The notes beneath the pieces were generated by a model, which saw only the letters and a program-made list of their open reading frames with translations, searched no databases and was not told where the DNA came from. DNA of 64,000 nt from Vibrio proteolyticus NBRC 13287 (lineage in GTDB: Bacteria > Pseudomonadota > Gammaproteobacteria > Enterobacterales > Vibrionaceae), in the NCBI RefSeq assembly GCF_000467125.1, contig NZ_BATJ01000021.1, positions 40,636 to 104,635 on the forward strand, written 5' to 3'. The position numbers and the translations under genes are program-made. Positions 53,361-61,224 of this stretch are shown piece by piece. Position 1 is the stretch's first letter. Each line of letters begins with the position of its first letter.

Positions 53361-54408
53361 ACGTCTGATGGTAATGGCCGGTGGGACCGGGGGGCACGTC
53401 TTCCCCGGACTGGCTGTTGCACACAAACTGCAGCAACAAGGCTGGGATATTCGCTGGCTGGGAACCGCCGATCGTATGGAGGCGGATCTGGTGCCCAAAC
53501 ACGGTATCGATATCGATTTTATTCGCGTTAAAGGACTGCGGGGGCAAGGCGTACTGCGTCTGCTGAAAGCGCCGTTTCAGATCGTGAATGCCATTCTGCA
53601 GGCCCGCCATTATATGAAAGCCTGGCAGCCGGATACGGTACTGGGCATGGGCGGTTATGTCAGTGGCCCCGGGGGCATTGCTGCCTGGACACTGGGGATC
53701 CCAGTGGTGCTGCATGAGCAAAATGCCGTCGCCGGATTGACCAACCAATGGTTGTCCAAAGTGGCGAAGAAAGTTTTTCAGGCTTTTCCGGGCGCCTTCC
53801 CGCAAGCTGAAGTGGTTGGCAATCCGGTCCGTGATGATGTGGTGCAACTGCCGCCTCCGTCGGAGCGCATGCGGGATCGTACCCAGCCGGTTCGTATTCT
53901 GGTGATGGGGGGCAGTCAGGGGGCTCAGATCCTGAACCGTACTTTGCCAGAGGTGATGGCAACGCTGGGTGACGGCTACGTTATCCGTCATCAGGCGGGA
54001 AAAAACAACCAACGCCCGGTACAAGAGGCGTATCAGCAAGCCGGAGTCACTAACGCAGAGGTGATCGAGTTTATCGATGATGTGGCGCAGGCTTACGCCT
54101 GGGCTGATCTGCTGGTGTGTCGCTCAGGTGCCTTGACGGTATCGGAAGTGTCAGCTGCCGGCGTGGGCGCAATCTTCATTCCTTTCATGCATAAGGATCG
54201 CCAGCAGGCACTGAATGCTGACCACCTGGTCGAGTGCGGGGCGGCAAAAATGATTGAACAGCCACAACTGACCGTCGACAGTCTAACCCGAGAGATTCAG
54301 GCACTGGATCGCAGCCAACTGACCGCCATGGCAGAGAAAGCCCGGGCAGCGGCTAAACTCAACGCGGATCAAGTTGTGGCGGACGCCATCGTAGCGCTAA
54401 CCAAATAG
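53347..54408 (+). CDS. murG: MurG, lipid II-forming GlcNAc transferase
   Basis: MurG adds GlcNAc to lipid I on the inner face of the membrane, giving lipid II. The 353-residue protein (E. coli 355) has the glycine-rich N-terminal motif MAGGTGGHVFPGLAVA. Further motifs are MGGYVSGPGG, LHEQNAVAG, MGGSQGAQILN and the sugar-nucleotide site CRSGALTVSEVSAAG. Its start lies inside the end of ftsW. murC follows after 11 nt. Confidence 0.98.
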   Translation: MKQNKRLMVMAGGTGGHVFPGLAVAHKLQQQGWDIRWLGTADRMEADLVPKHGIDIDFIRVKGLRGQGVLRLLKAPFQIVNAILQARHYMKAWQPDTVLGMGGYVSGPGGIAAWTLGIPVVLHEQNAVAGLTNQWLSKVAKKVFQAFPGAFPQAEVVGNPVRDDVVQLPPPSERMRDRTQPVRILVMGGSQGAQILNRTLPEVMATLGDGYVIRHQAGKNNQRPVQEAYQQAGVTNAEVIEFIDDVAQAYAWADLLVCRSGALTVSEVSAAGVGAIFIPFMHKDRQQALNADHLVECGAAKMIEQPQLTVDSLTREIQALDRSQLTAMAEKARAAAKLNADQVVADAIVALTK

Positions 54409-54419
54409 AGAACGAGCAT

Positions 54420-55886
54420 ATGACGATACAACACACTCAAGACCTTGCTCAGATCCGGGCGATTGTTCCGGAAATGCGCCGTGTTAAATGCATCCACTTT
54501 ATCGGCATCGGTGGTGCCGGTATGAGCGGTATCGCTGAAGTCCTGCTCAACGAAGGTTATCAGATCACCGGATCGGACCTGGCGGAGAATGCCGTCACTG
54601 AGCGCCTGCAAAGTAAGGGCGCGCAAGTGTACATCGGACACCAGGCGCTGAATGTGCAACACGCCAGTGTGGTGGTGGTCTCTACGGCGATCAATGAAGA
54701 AAACCCGGAAATCATCGCCGCTCGTGAACGACGCATTCCGATTGTTCGCCGTGCTGAAATGCTGGCGGAGCTGATGCGTTTCCGTCACGGCATTGCTGTC
54801 GCCGGGACGCATGGCAAGACCACTACGACGGCCTTAGTGACGCAAATTTACTCAGAAGCCGGTCTGGATCCAACGTTTGTGAATGGTGGACTGGTAAAAA
54901 GCGCCGGGACTAATGCCCGTCTCGGTTCAAGCCGGATTTTGATCGCTGAAGCCGACGAAAGTGATGCGTCTTTTCTTCACTTACAGCCGATGGTCAGCAT
55001 CGTCACCAATATTGAAGCCGATCACATGGACACTTATGGCGGTAACTTCGATACTCTCAAACAGACGTTCATTGATTTTCTGCACAACTTGCCGTTCTAC
55101 GGTCAGGCGATTTTGTGTATTGACGATCCTGTGGTGCGTGAACTGATCCCGCGCGTCAGCCGTCAGGTGATCACTTATGGCTTTTCGGCCGACGCTGATG
55201 TGCGGATTGAACATTACCGTCAGGAAGGTCAACAGGGCAAATTTACTGTCGTGCGTCAGGGACGCAAAAATTTGGATATTACGCTGAACATTCCAGGACG
55301 TCACAACGCCCTGAATGCCTCTGCGGCGATTGCGGTGGCAACCGAAGATGATATCGATGATGCGGCGATCCTGGCGGCTATGGCTGGTACTCAGGGGACC
55401 GGACGCCGGTTTGATCATCTGGGCGAGTTTGATACCGGCAACGGCCATGCCATGTTGGTGGACGACTATGGCCACCATCCGACGGAAGTAGACGTGACCA
55501 TCAAAGCGGCGCGCAGTGGTTGGGCGGACAAACGTCTGGTGATGGTGTTTCAGCCACACCGCTACAGTCGCACCCGCGATCTGTACGATGATTTTGCCAA
55601 TGTGCTCGATCAGGTGGACGTGTTGATCATGCTGGACGTCTACGCCGCAGGGGAAAAACCAATCTCCGGTGCTGATAGCCGTTCGCTGTGCCGGACCATT
55701 CGCAGCCGTGGAAAACTGGAACCTATATTTGTGCCTGACAGTCAAACTCTGCCCGCGGTATTAGCTAATGTTTTACAAGATGGTGACTTAGTATTAACGC
55801 AAGGCGCGGGTGATGTTGGCAAAGTAGCAAAGCAATTAGCTGCACTGGAACTGAATATCGAGAAAATGCAGAACGCGGAAGAGTAG
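54420..55886 (+). CDS. murC: UDP-MurNAc L-alanine ligase
   Basis: MurC adds L-alanine to UDP-MurNAc, the first peptide step. The 488-residue protein (E. coli 491) has the UDP-binding GIGGAGMSGIAEVL and ATP motif GTHGKTTTTALVTQI. EADESDASFLHLQP and the C-terminal VDDYGHHPTEVDVTI region are also present. In E. coli ddlB follows; here a 176-nt gap with a promoter leads straight to ftsQ. Confidence 0.98.
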   Translation: MTIQHTQDLAQIRAIVPEMRRVKCIHFIGIGGAGMSGIAEVLLNEGYQITGSDLAENAVTERLQSKGAQVYIGHQALNVQHASVVVVSTAINEENPEIIAARERRIPIVRRAEMLAELMRFRHGIAVAGTHGKTTTTALVTQIYSEAGLDPTFVNGGLVKSAGTNARLGSSRILIAEADESDASFLHLQPMVSIVTNIEADHMDTYGGNFDTLKQTFIDFLHNLPFYGQAILCIDDPVVRELIPRVSRQVITYGFSADADVRIEHYRQEGQQGKFTVVRQGRKNLDITLNIPGRHNALNASAAIAVATEDDIDDAAILAAMAGTQGTGRRFDHLGEFDTGNGHAMLVDDYGHHPTEVDVTIKAARSGWADKRLVMVFQPHRYSRTRDLYDDFANVLDQVDVLIMLDVYAAGEKPISGADSRSLCRTIRSRGKLEPIFVPDSQTLPAVLANVLQDGDLVLTQGAGDVGKVAKQLAALELNIEKMQNAEE

Positions 55887-55896
55887 ATTGGATATT

Positions 55897-55933
55897 TCGA
55901 AGATTTAAACACAATTCGTATTTAAAGCTTCGA
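55897..55933. repeat. inverted repeat between murC and ftsQ
   Basis: TCGAAGATTTAAA (55897-55909) and TTTAAAGCTTCGA (55921-55933) form a 13-nt inverted repeat with one mismatch and an 11-nt loop, 18-40 nt upstream of the ftsQ -35. No T-run follows, so an operator or a processing hairpin is more likely than a terminator. Confidence 0.45.
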
Positions 55934-55950
55934 TTTCTCAATTTCAATAT

Positions 55951-55978
55951 TTGCTACTTTCACTTACCTCAGTATAAT
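55951..55978 (+). promoter_or_regulatory. promoter for ftsQ-ftsA-ftsZ
   Basis: A perfect -10 TATAAT (55973-55978) follows -35 TTGCTA (55951-55956) at 16 bp. The predicted start near 55985 gives a leader of about 78 nt before ftsQ. Confidence 0.6.
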
Positions 55979-56062
55979 CCAAAGGTTAAAGTAAGTGCTT
56001 TTACCTCTATTACGAAAAAGGAATAGGGAAATATTGCAGGCTAATGGCAAGGACAACGGACT

Positions 56063-56821
56063 TTGATTAAAAGTGCTTTAAATGAAGGCCGTTGGTTACC
56101 CAATTATCCACTAGTCAGACAACATGCCACAGGCGGCTGTTTTCTGCTGGTGGTTTTGTTGTTGATTGGCTCAATGCTCTATTCAACACTGTCATGGATG
56201 TGGGACGATCAACGATTACCCCTGTCTAAGATTGTGTTACAAGGCGATTTGGAATACGTCACGGCTCAGGATGTCCAGCGCGCGTTCGCGAAGCTGGATC
56301 ACATCGGAACATTTATGTCGGAAGATATCGATGGACTGCAGAATACCGTACAAACCATCCCTTGGGTTGCGCATGCTTCCATTCGTAAACAGTGGCCTGA
56401 TACCATCAAAGTGTTTTTGACGGAGAATCACCCGGCCGCGATATGGAATGGGACCGCACTGCTGAATGACAAAGGTCAGGTGTTTAACGGCGATGTCGGT
56501 AAACTGAAAGAGGAGCGAGTGAAACTTTACGGTCCGCAGGGATCCAGTGAAGAAGTTCTCTCGGTCTGGAAAGATATCGAGCCGCGTTTTCAAACTCTGG
56601 GGCTGAACATCAGCTCGTTAGTATTAAACGAACGCCGAGCCTGGCAAATCATATTGGAGAATGGCATTCGTCTGGAATTGGGCAAAGAATCGCTCGAAGA
56701 AAGGATCGAACGTTTTTTATTCCTGTATAAGAAATTAGGTAGCGAGGCTGAAAAAGTCAGCTACGTCGACCTCAGGTACGATACCGGAGCCGCCGTTGGT
56801 TGGTTCCCGAAAGAAGAGTAA
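56063..56821 (+). CDS. ftsQ: Cell division protein FtsQ
   Basis: FtsQ recruits FtsB-FtsL and links early and late division proteins. The start is TTG at 56063, with GGA upstream; no ATG in frame occurs before the membrane segment. The 252-residue protein has a basic cytoplasmic tail, one membrane helix (GGCFLLVVLLLIGSMLYSTL), a POTRA domain (about 60-130, LSKIVLQGDLEYVTAQDVQR) and the FtsQ beta domain. It precedes ftsA by 16 nt. Confidence 0.95.
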   Translation: MIKSALNEGRWLPNYPLVRQHATGGCFLLVVLLLIGSMLYSTLSWMWDDQRLPLSKIVLQGDLEYVTAQDVQRAFAKLDHIGTFMSEDIDGLQNTVQTIPWVAHASIRKQWPDTIKVFLTENHPAAIWNGTALLNDKGQVFNGDVGKLKEERVKLYGPQGSSEEVLSVWKDIEPRFQTLGLNISSLVLNERRAWQIILENGIRLELGKESLEERIERFLFLYKKLGSEAEKVSYVDLRYDTGAAVGWFPKEE

Positions 56822-56837
56822 GCACAAGAGAACTCAG

Positions 56838-58100
56838 ATGACTAAGACTGCAGATGACAGCATTATTGTTGGTCTCGATATAGGCACTGCAACCGTATCA
56901 GCTCTGGTCGGTGAACTGCTCCCTGATGGTCAGATCAACATTATTGGTGCCGGTACCAGCCCATCACGTGGGATGGACAAAGGCGGCGTCAACGATCTGG
57001 AATCGGTCGTGAAGTCGGTTCAGCGTGCCATTGACCAGGCTGAGTTGATGGCAGAATGCAGCATCAGCAATGTGTTTATTTCTCTCTCCGGCCGCCATAT
57101 TGCGAGCCGGATTGAAAAAGGCATGGGCACCATTTCTGAGGAAGAAGTTTCTCAGGATGATATGGATCGCGCCATTCATACTGCGAAATCGATCAAAATT
57201 GGGGATGAACAACGCATTCTTCACGTGATCCCGCAGGAATTTACCATAGACTATCAGGAAGGGATCAAGAATCCGCTTGGTTTGTCTGGGGTTCGGATGG
57301 AAGTGAGTGTTCACCTGATTTCATGCCACAATGACATGGCACGGAATATCATCAAAGCGGTAGAACGTTGCGGTCTGAAAGTGGAACAACTGGTCTATTC
57401 GGGCCTGGCGTCTAGCAACGCCGTGATTACCGAAGATGAACGTGAGTTGGGTGTCTGCGTCGTCGATATCGGCGCGGGTACGATGGATGTGTCCATCTGG
57501 ACTGGCGGCGCGCTGCGCCACACCGAAGTATTCTCATATGCGGGTAACGCCGTGACCAGTGATATCGCGTTTGCGTTTGGTACTCCAGTCAGCGACGCAG
57601 AAGAGATCAAAGTAAAATATGGCTGTGCTCTTAGTGAGCTGGTCAGCAAGGATGATACGGTTAACGTTCCTAGTGTTGGCGGTCGCCCGTCGCGCAGTTT
57701 ACAAAGACAAACCTTGTCTGAGGTAATTGAACCTCGCTACACTGAACTTATGGGACTGGTTAATCAGACGATCGATACTGTTCAAGAAAAACTGCGTGAG
57801 GATGGCATTAAACACCATTTGGCAGCAGGGATTGTGCTCACCGGCGGGGCGGCACAAATTGAAGGTTTGGTCGAGTGTGCGGAACGGGTATTCCGCAACC
57901 AAGTCAGAGTCGGCAAGCCACTGGAAGTGAGCGGGCTCACAGATTATGTAAAGGAGCCGTACCATTCTACGGCAGTTGGTTTACTTCATTACGCAAGAGA
58001 CAGTCGAATTAACGACGATACCGAGTATAACGAGCCGAAGCGCCAGTCCATGTCGGGATTGTTAGGTCGTTTGCGTAATTGGATACAGAAAGAATTTTAA
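56838..58100 (+). CDS. ftsA: Cell division protein FtsA
   Basis: FtsA is the actin-like ATPase that tethers FtsZ to the membrane and signals to FtsWI. ATG 56838 (MTKTADDSIIVGLDIGTATV) gives 420 residues, the E. coli length; the longer frame from 56796 overlaps ftsQ. Features are the ATP phosphate loops (GLDIGTATVSALVGE, VVDIGAGTMDVSIW), the IC domain and a C-terminal amphipathic membrane helix (SGLLGRLRNWIQKEF). ftsZ follows after 30 nt. Confidence 0.98.
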   Translation: MTKTADDSIIVGLDIGTATVSALVGELLPDGQINIIGAGTSPSRGMDKGGVNDLESVVKSVQRAIDQAELMAECSISNVFISLSGRHIASRIEKGMGTISEEEVSQDDMDRAIHTAKSIKIGDEQRILHVIPQEFTIDYQEGIKNPLGLSGVRMEVSVHLISCHNDMARNIIKAVERCGLKVEQLVYSGLASSNAVITEDERELGVCVVDIGAGTMDVSIWTGGALRHTEVFSYAGNAVTSDIAFAFGTPVSDAEEIKVKYGCALSELVSKDDTVNVPSVGGRPSRSLQRQTLSEVIEPRYTELMGLVNQTIDTVQEKLREDGIKHHLAAGIVLTGGAAQIEGLVECAERVFRNQVRVGKPLEVSGLTDYVKEPYHSTAVGLLHYARDSRINDDTEYNEPKRQSMSGLLGRLRNWIQKEF

Positions 58101-58130
58101 CCTGAGCAGCAGGAAAGGCGGAGATAACAC

Positions 58131-59348
58131 ATGTTTGAACCGATGATGGAAATGTCTGACGATGCAGTAATTAAAGTCGTTGGAGTAGGTGGTGGCGGCG
58201 GTAACGCTGTCGAACACATGGTGCGTGAGTCCATCGAAGGTGTGGAATTCATCAGTGTTAACACGGATGCACAAGCACTTCGTAAAACAAGCGTAAACAC
58301 AGTGATTCAGATTGGTGGCAACATCACTAAAGGTCTGGGCGCGGGCGCTAACCCTCAAGTCGGGCGTGAAGCCGCTCTCGAAGATCGCGATCGCATTAAA
58401 GAAGTGCTGACCGGTGCCGATATGGTATTTATCGCAGCGGGTATGGGCGGTGGTACTGGTACTGGTGCTGCTCCTGTTATCGCAGAAGTGGCAAAAGAAC
58501 TGGGTGTTCTGACTGTCGCAGTGGTGACCAAGCCTTTCAGCTTTGAAGGTAAAAAGCGTCTTGCTTTTGCTGAGCAGGGGATCGAAGAGCTGTCTAAACA
58601 TGTGGACTCTCTGATTACGATTCCAAACGAGAAGCTTCTGAAAGTACTGGGTCGCGGCGTCACTCTGCTTGAAGCCTTTGCCAGCGCGAATGATGTACTG
58701 AAAAATGCTGTTCAGGGTATTGCTGAGTTGATTACTCGTCCTGGCATGATCAACGTCGACTTTGCTGACGTTCGTACTGTGATGTCGGAAATGGGTCACG
58801 CCATGATGGGCAGCGGTGTCGCGAAAGGCGAAGACCGTGCTGAAGAAGCGGCAGAAACCGCTATCTCCAGCCCGCTACTGGAAGACATCGATCTGGCAGG
58901 CGCTCGTGGTGTGCTGGTTAACATCACGGCGGGTCTGGATATGCGTCTGGATGAGTTTGAAACTGTGGGTAACACAGTGAAAGCCTTCGCATCTGACAAT
59001 GCAACAGTGGTTATCGGTACATCGTTGGATCCTGATATGACGGAAGAAATCCGCGTCACCGTGGTCGCCACGGGTATCGGCAACGAGAAAAAACCAGACA
59101 TCACTTTGGTGGCTGGCGGTAAGGCAAAAGTCGCACCAGTTGCTCAACCACAGCAAACTGCACCAGTTGTTCCTCAGCAACCTGCAGCCAAAGTGGAAGA
59201 GAAGCCGGCACAACCTTTGCAGCAGGAAAAACCACAAGTCAGTCAGCCAGCGGCATCGAGCTCGTCTAATCAGGCAGCCGCACCGAAAGCTGAGAAGGAA
59301 AGTGGTTACTTGGATATACCAGCATTCTTGCGTCGTCAGGCTGATTAA
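58131..59348 (+). CDS. ftsZ: Cell division protein FtsZ
   Basis: FtsZ is the tubulin-like GTPase forming the division ring. The 405-residue protein (E. coli 383) has the GTP-binding GVGGGGGNAVEHM, the tubulin signature GGGTGTGAAP and the T7-loop NVDFADVRTVMSEMG. After residue about 320 comes a Gln/Pro/Ala-rich variable linker of some 70 residues. The C-terminal FtsA/ZipA-binding tail is LDIPAFLRRQAD. The ATG has GGAG upstream. Confidence 0.99.
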   Translation: MFEPMMEMSDDAVIKVVGVGGGGGNAVEHMVRESIEGVEFISVNTDAQALRKTSVNTVIQIGGNITKGLGAGANPQVGREAALEDRDRIKEVLTGADMVFIAAGMGGGTGTGAAPVIAEVAKELGVLTVAVVTKPFSFEGKKRLAFAEQGIEELSKHVDSLITIPNEKLLKVLGRGVTLLEAFASANDVLKNAVQGIAELITRPGMINVDFADVRTVMSEMGHAMMGSGVAKGEDRAEEAAETAISSPLLEDIDLAGARGVLVNITAGLDMRLDEFETVGNTVKAFASDNATVVIGTSLDPDMTEEIRVTVVATGIGNEKKPDITLVAGGKAKVAPVAQPQQTAPVVPQQPAAKVEEKPAQPLQQEKPQVSQPAASSSSNQAAAPKAEKESGYLDIPAFLRRQAD

Positions 59349-59362
59349 GAAATCATCATAAT

Positions 59363-59390
59363 TTGACACTGTTCAAAATTATGGTAGCAT
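59363..59390 (+). promoter_or_regulatory. candidate lpxC promoter
   Basis: A perfect -35 TTGACA (59363-59368) and a -10-like TAGCAT (59385-59390) are separated by 16 bp, inside the 98-nt ftsZ-lpxC gap. This fits separate expression of lpxC. Confidence 0.55.
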
Positions 59391-59446
59391 ACCCGGTCAA
59401 TGGCATCATCGGCCGTGGTTTGTGGCACTTATATAGAGGCAAGTAG

Positions 59447-60364
59447 ATGATCAGACAACGTACTCTGAAAGAAATAGTGAAAACAACTGGTGTGGGTCTC
59501 CACTCTGGTCGTAAAGTCACGCTTACTCTTCGCCCTGCCGCTGCAAACACTGGGGTTGTGTACCGTCGTACCGATCTCAATCCACCGGTTGATTTCCCGG
59601 CGAACGCAGAATCTGTACGCGATACTATGCTGTGTACCGCTTTGGTCAATGACGAAGGCGTGCGCATCTCGACTGTTGAGCACTTGAACGCGGCTTTGGC
59701 TGGAATGGGGATCGATAACGTCGTCATCGAAGTGGATGCGCCGGAGATCCCAATCATGGACGGTAGCGCGAGCCCGTTTGTGTTCCTGCTTCAGCAAGCC
59801 GGTATTGAAACGTTGAACGCACCTAAACGTTTTATCCGTATTAAAAAGCCAGTGCGCATCGAAGATGGCGACAAGTGGGCTGAATTGGTACCGTTCAACG
59901 GTTTCCGTATGGACTTCGAAATTGAGTTCAGCCATCCGGCGATCGACTCTGACGAGCAACACCTGCGCTTCGACTTCTCTTCACAAGGGTTTGTGAAAGA
60001 GATCTCTCGTGCTCGTACGTTCGGCTTTATGCGTGATATCGAATACCTTCAGGCACAGAATTTGTGCTTGGGCGGCAGCTTCGATAACGCGATCGTATTG
60101 GACGATTACCGTATTCTGAACGAAGACGGCCTGCGTTTTGAAAACGAATTTGTAACCCATAAAGTGCTGGATGCGATTGGTGACCTTTACATGTGTGGTC
60201 ATGCGATCGTGGGTGAATTCCGTGCCTTTAAATCCGGTCATGGTCTGAATAACCAGTTGCTGCGTGCGGTACTGGCGGATCAGGAAGCGTGGGAATGGGC
60301 AACGTTTGAAGAAGAAGCGGGTTCTCCAGTTGCGTTTGCAGAGCCAAATATGGTTCTGGCGTAA
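59447..60364 (+). CDS. lpxC: LpxC, UDP-3-O-acyl-GlcNAc deacetylase
   Basis: LpxC carries out the committed step of lipid A synthesis and is controlled by FtsH proteolysis in E. coli. The 305-residue length equals E. coli. Zinc and catalytic residues are visible in STVEHLNAALAGMG (His79 region), VTHKVLDAIGDLYM and the general-base His in FKSGHGLNNQLL. The protein ends in ...PNMVLA, similar to the E. coli tail recognised by FtsH. A terminator follows. Confidence 0.98.
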   Translation: MIRQRTLKEIVKTTGVGLHSGRKVTLTLRPAAANTGVVYRRTDLNPPVDFPANAESVRDTMLCTALVNDEGVRISTVEHLNAALAGMGIDNVVIEVDAPEIPIMDGSASPFVFLLQQAGIETLNAPKRFIRIKKPVRIEDGDKWAELVPFNGFRMDFEIEFSHPAIDSDEQHLRFDFSSQGFVKEISRARTFGFMRDIEYLQAQNLCLGGSFDNAIVLDDYRILNEDGLRFENEFVTHKVLDAIGDLYMCGHAIVGEFRAFKSGHGLNNQLLRAVLADQEAWEWATFEEEAGSPVAFAEPNMVLA

Positions 60365-60380
60365 CGGCAAAATAGATTAT

Positions 60381-60410
60381 AAAAAACCAGACCTGAGGTC
60401 TGGTTTTTTT
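60381..60410 (+). terminator. lpxC terminator
   Basis: AAAAAACCAGACC-TGA-GGTCTGGTTTTTTT is a strong hairpin with T-run, closing the dcw-lpxC unit. It may also serve dciA from the other side. Confidence 0.88.
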
Positions 60411-60446
60411 ACATCCGAATTTTGTGATTTGGGCAATACTGGCGGT

Positions 60447-60905
60447 TTATTTGCGTGACAGTTTGGCGATATTTTCCAGGCGCTGTTTGATTTTGTCCGG
60501 CGCATTTTGCGCAATAGTACGCAGATAAGCGGCCGCACAGTCTGAAATCGGTGGTCTGGGCGGTGCACTCTGCTTCTCTTCTGCGACGCTTCTGACTCTG
60601 TAGAGATCCGGATTGATCCTGATCTCTATACTGATCAGACGAGCGTAACCCTGATGGCGCAGCTGGTTCAATAAATGCAGCCGATCGCGGTCAAGCTTCA
60701 TTTTGATCGCTGCACTGGCGACTTCAAGCACCAGCACACTGTCTTTCAGGTTTGCCACCCGGCAATGATCCGCCGCGTTGGCAGGCAACAGAGATTGGAG
60801 GATCCGGTTGATCGCCAGGATCTCTTCTGCATGCGCCTGTAGCTGGCTCATTTTGGATTTCGCCAGAATGGTGTCGGTGGAAGTAGGGCGGTGGTCTCTC
60901 ATCAT
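60447..60905 (-). CDS. dciA: DciA, DUF721 replicative helicase loader/operator
   Basis: DciA loads or operates the DnaB helicase in most bacteria that lack phage-derived DnaC; V. cholerae DciA has been studied directly. The 152-residue protein has the N-terminal KH-like DUF721 domain (about 20-95: ILAINRILQSLLPANAADHC, VLVLEVASAAIKMKLDRDRL), then a Lys/Arg/Pro-rich tail expected to be flexible. Start ATG 60905 or the next codon 60902; no clear ribosome site. It is encoded against the flow, between lpxC and secA, where E. coli has secM. The family call rests on my reading of the motif pattern and position. Confidence 0.82.
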   Translation of the reverse strand: MMRDHRPTSTDTILAKSKMSQLQAHAEEILAINRILQSLLPANAADHCRVANLKDSVLVLEVASAAIKMKLDRDRLHLLNQLRHQGYARLISIEIRINPDLYRVRSVAEEKQSAPPRPPISDCAAAYLRTIAQNAPDKIKQRLENIAKLSRK

Positions 60906-61224
60906 TGCAATCTAAACTTCGATTTACAGTTAGTGTAATCCAAGCTTTGCCCAGAAGATAGGGGCGTCAGCGACCAATTGTTCATCAAATAATTGATAAA
61001 AAATAAGTCCGCTTCAAACAAATGGCCTTGATGATGGTTGTTTGCGGAAAAATTCCTTAAACTAACGGCCGCAAATTGTAACTTTTGCCTTGAAATACAG
61101 TATTCTCATCACAATATCTCATGTGATACATGATTTATCTCAGTATTCTTAGTTCAAGACTGGTAGAGACTGAAGGCAAAAAAGTAGACCTAGGGAAGGT
61201 CTAAGAAAGAGAGATTCATAGCAA
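60906..61224 (+). other. intergenic region and secA leader (319 nt)
   Basis: Lies between the dciA start and secA. No secM-like gene is present: there is no open frame with a signal peptide and an arrest motif. I see a hairpin TAGACCT/AGGTCTA with a 5-nt loop (61185-61203) directly before the AAAGAGAG ribosome site. A 24-codon open frame (61130-61204, MIYLSILSSRLVETEG...) ends 20 nt before secA and has no ribosome site. A possible -35 TTGAAA (61090-61095) has no convincing -10. Confidence 0.6.
61185..61203 (+). promoter_or_regulatory. hairpin next to the secA ribosome site
   Basis: TAGACCT (61185-61191) pairs perfectly with AGGTCTA (61197-61203). The stem ends 2 nt before the AAGAAAGAGAG Shine-Dalgarno region of secA, so it could influence initiation. 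Any regulatory role is inferred. Confidence 0.45.

Noticed and set aside
53257..54039. 260-codon open frame antisense to murG and the end of ftsW
   Set aside because: Shadow frame with no recognisable domain; murG motifs and operon overlaps account for the region.
54981..55745. 254-codon open frame antisense to murC
   Set aside because: His/Val-rich shadow of a conserved ligase; no start context or promoter.
58062..58799. 245-codon open frame antisense to ftsZ
   Set aside because: His/Ser/Thr-rich shadow across the ftsA-ftsZ gap and ftsZ, with no family match that I recognise.
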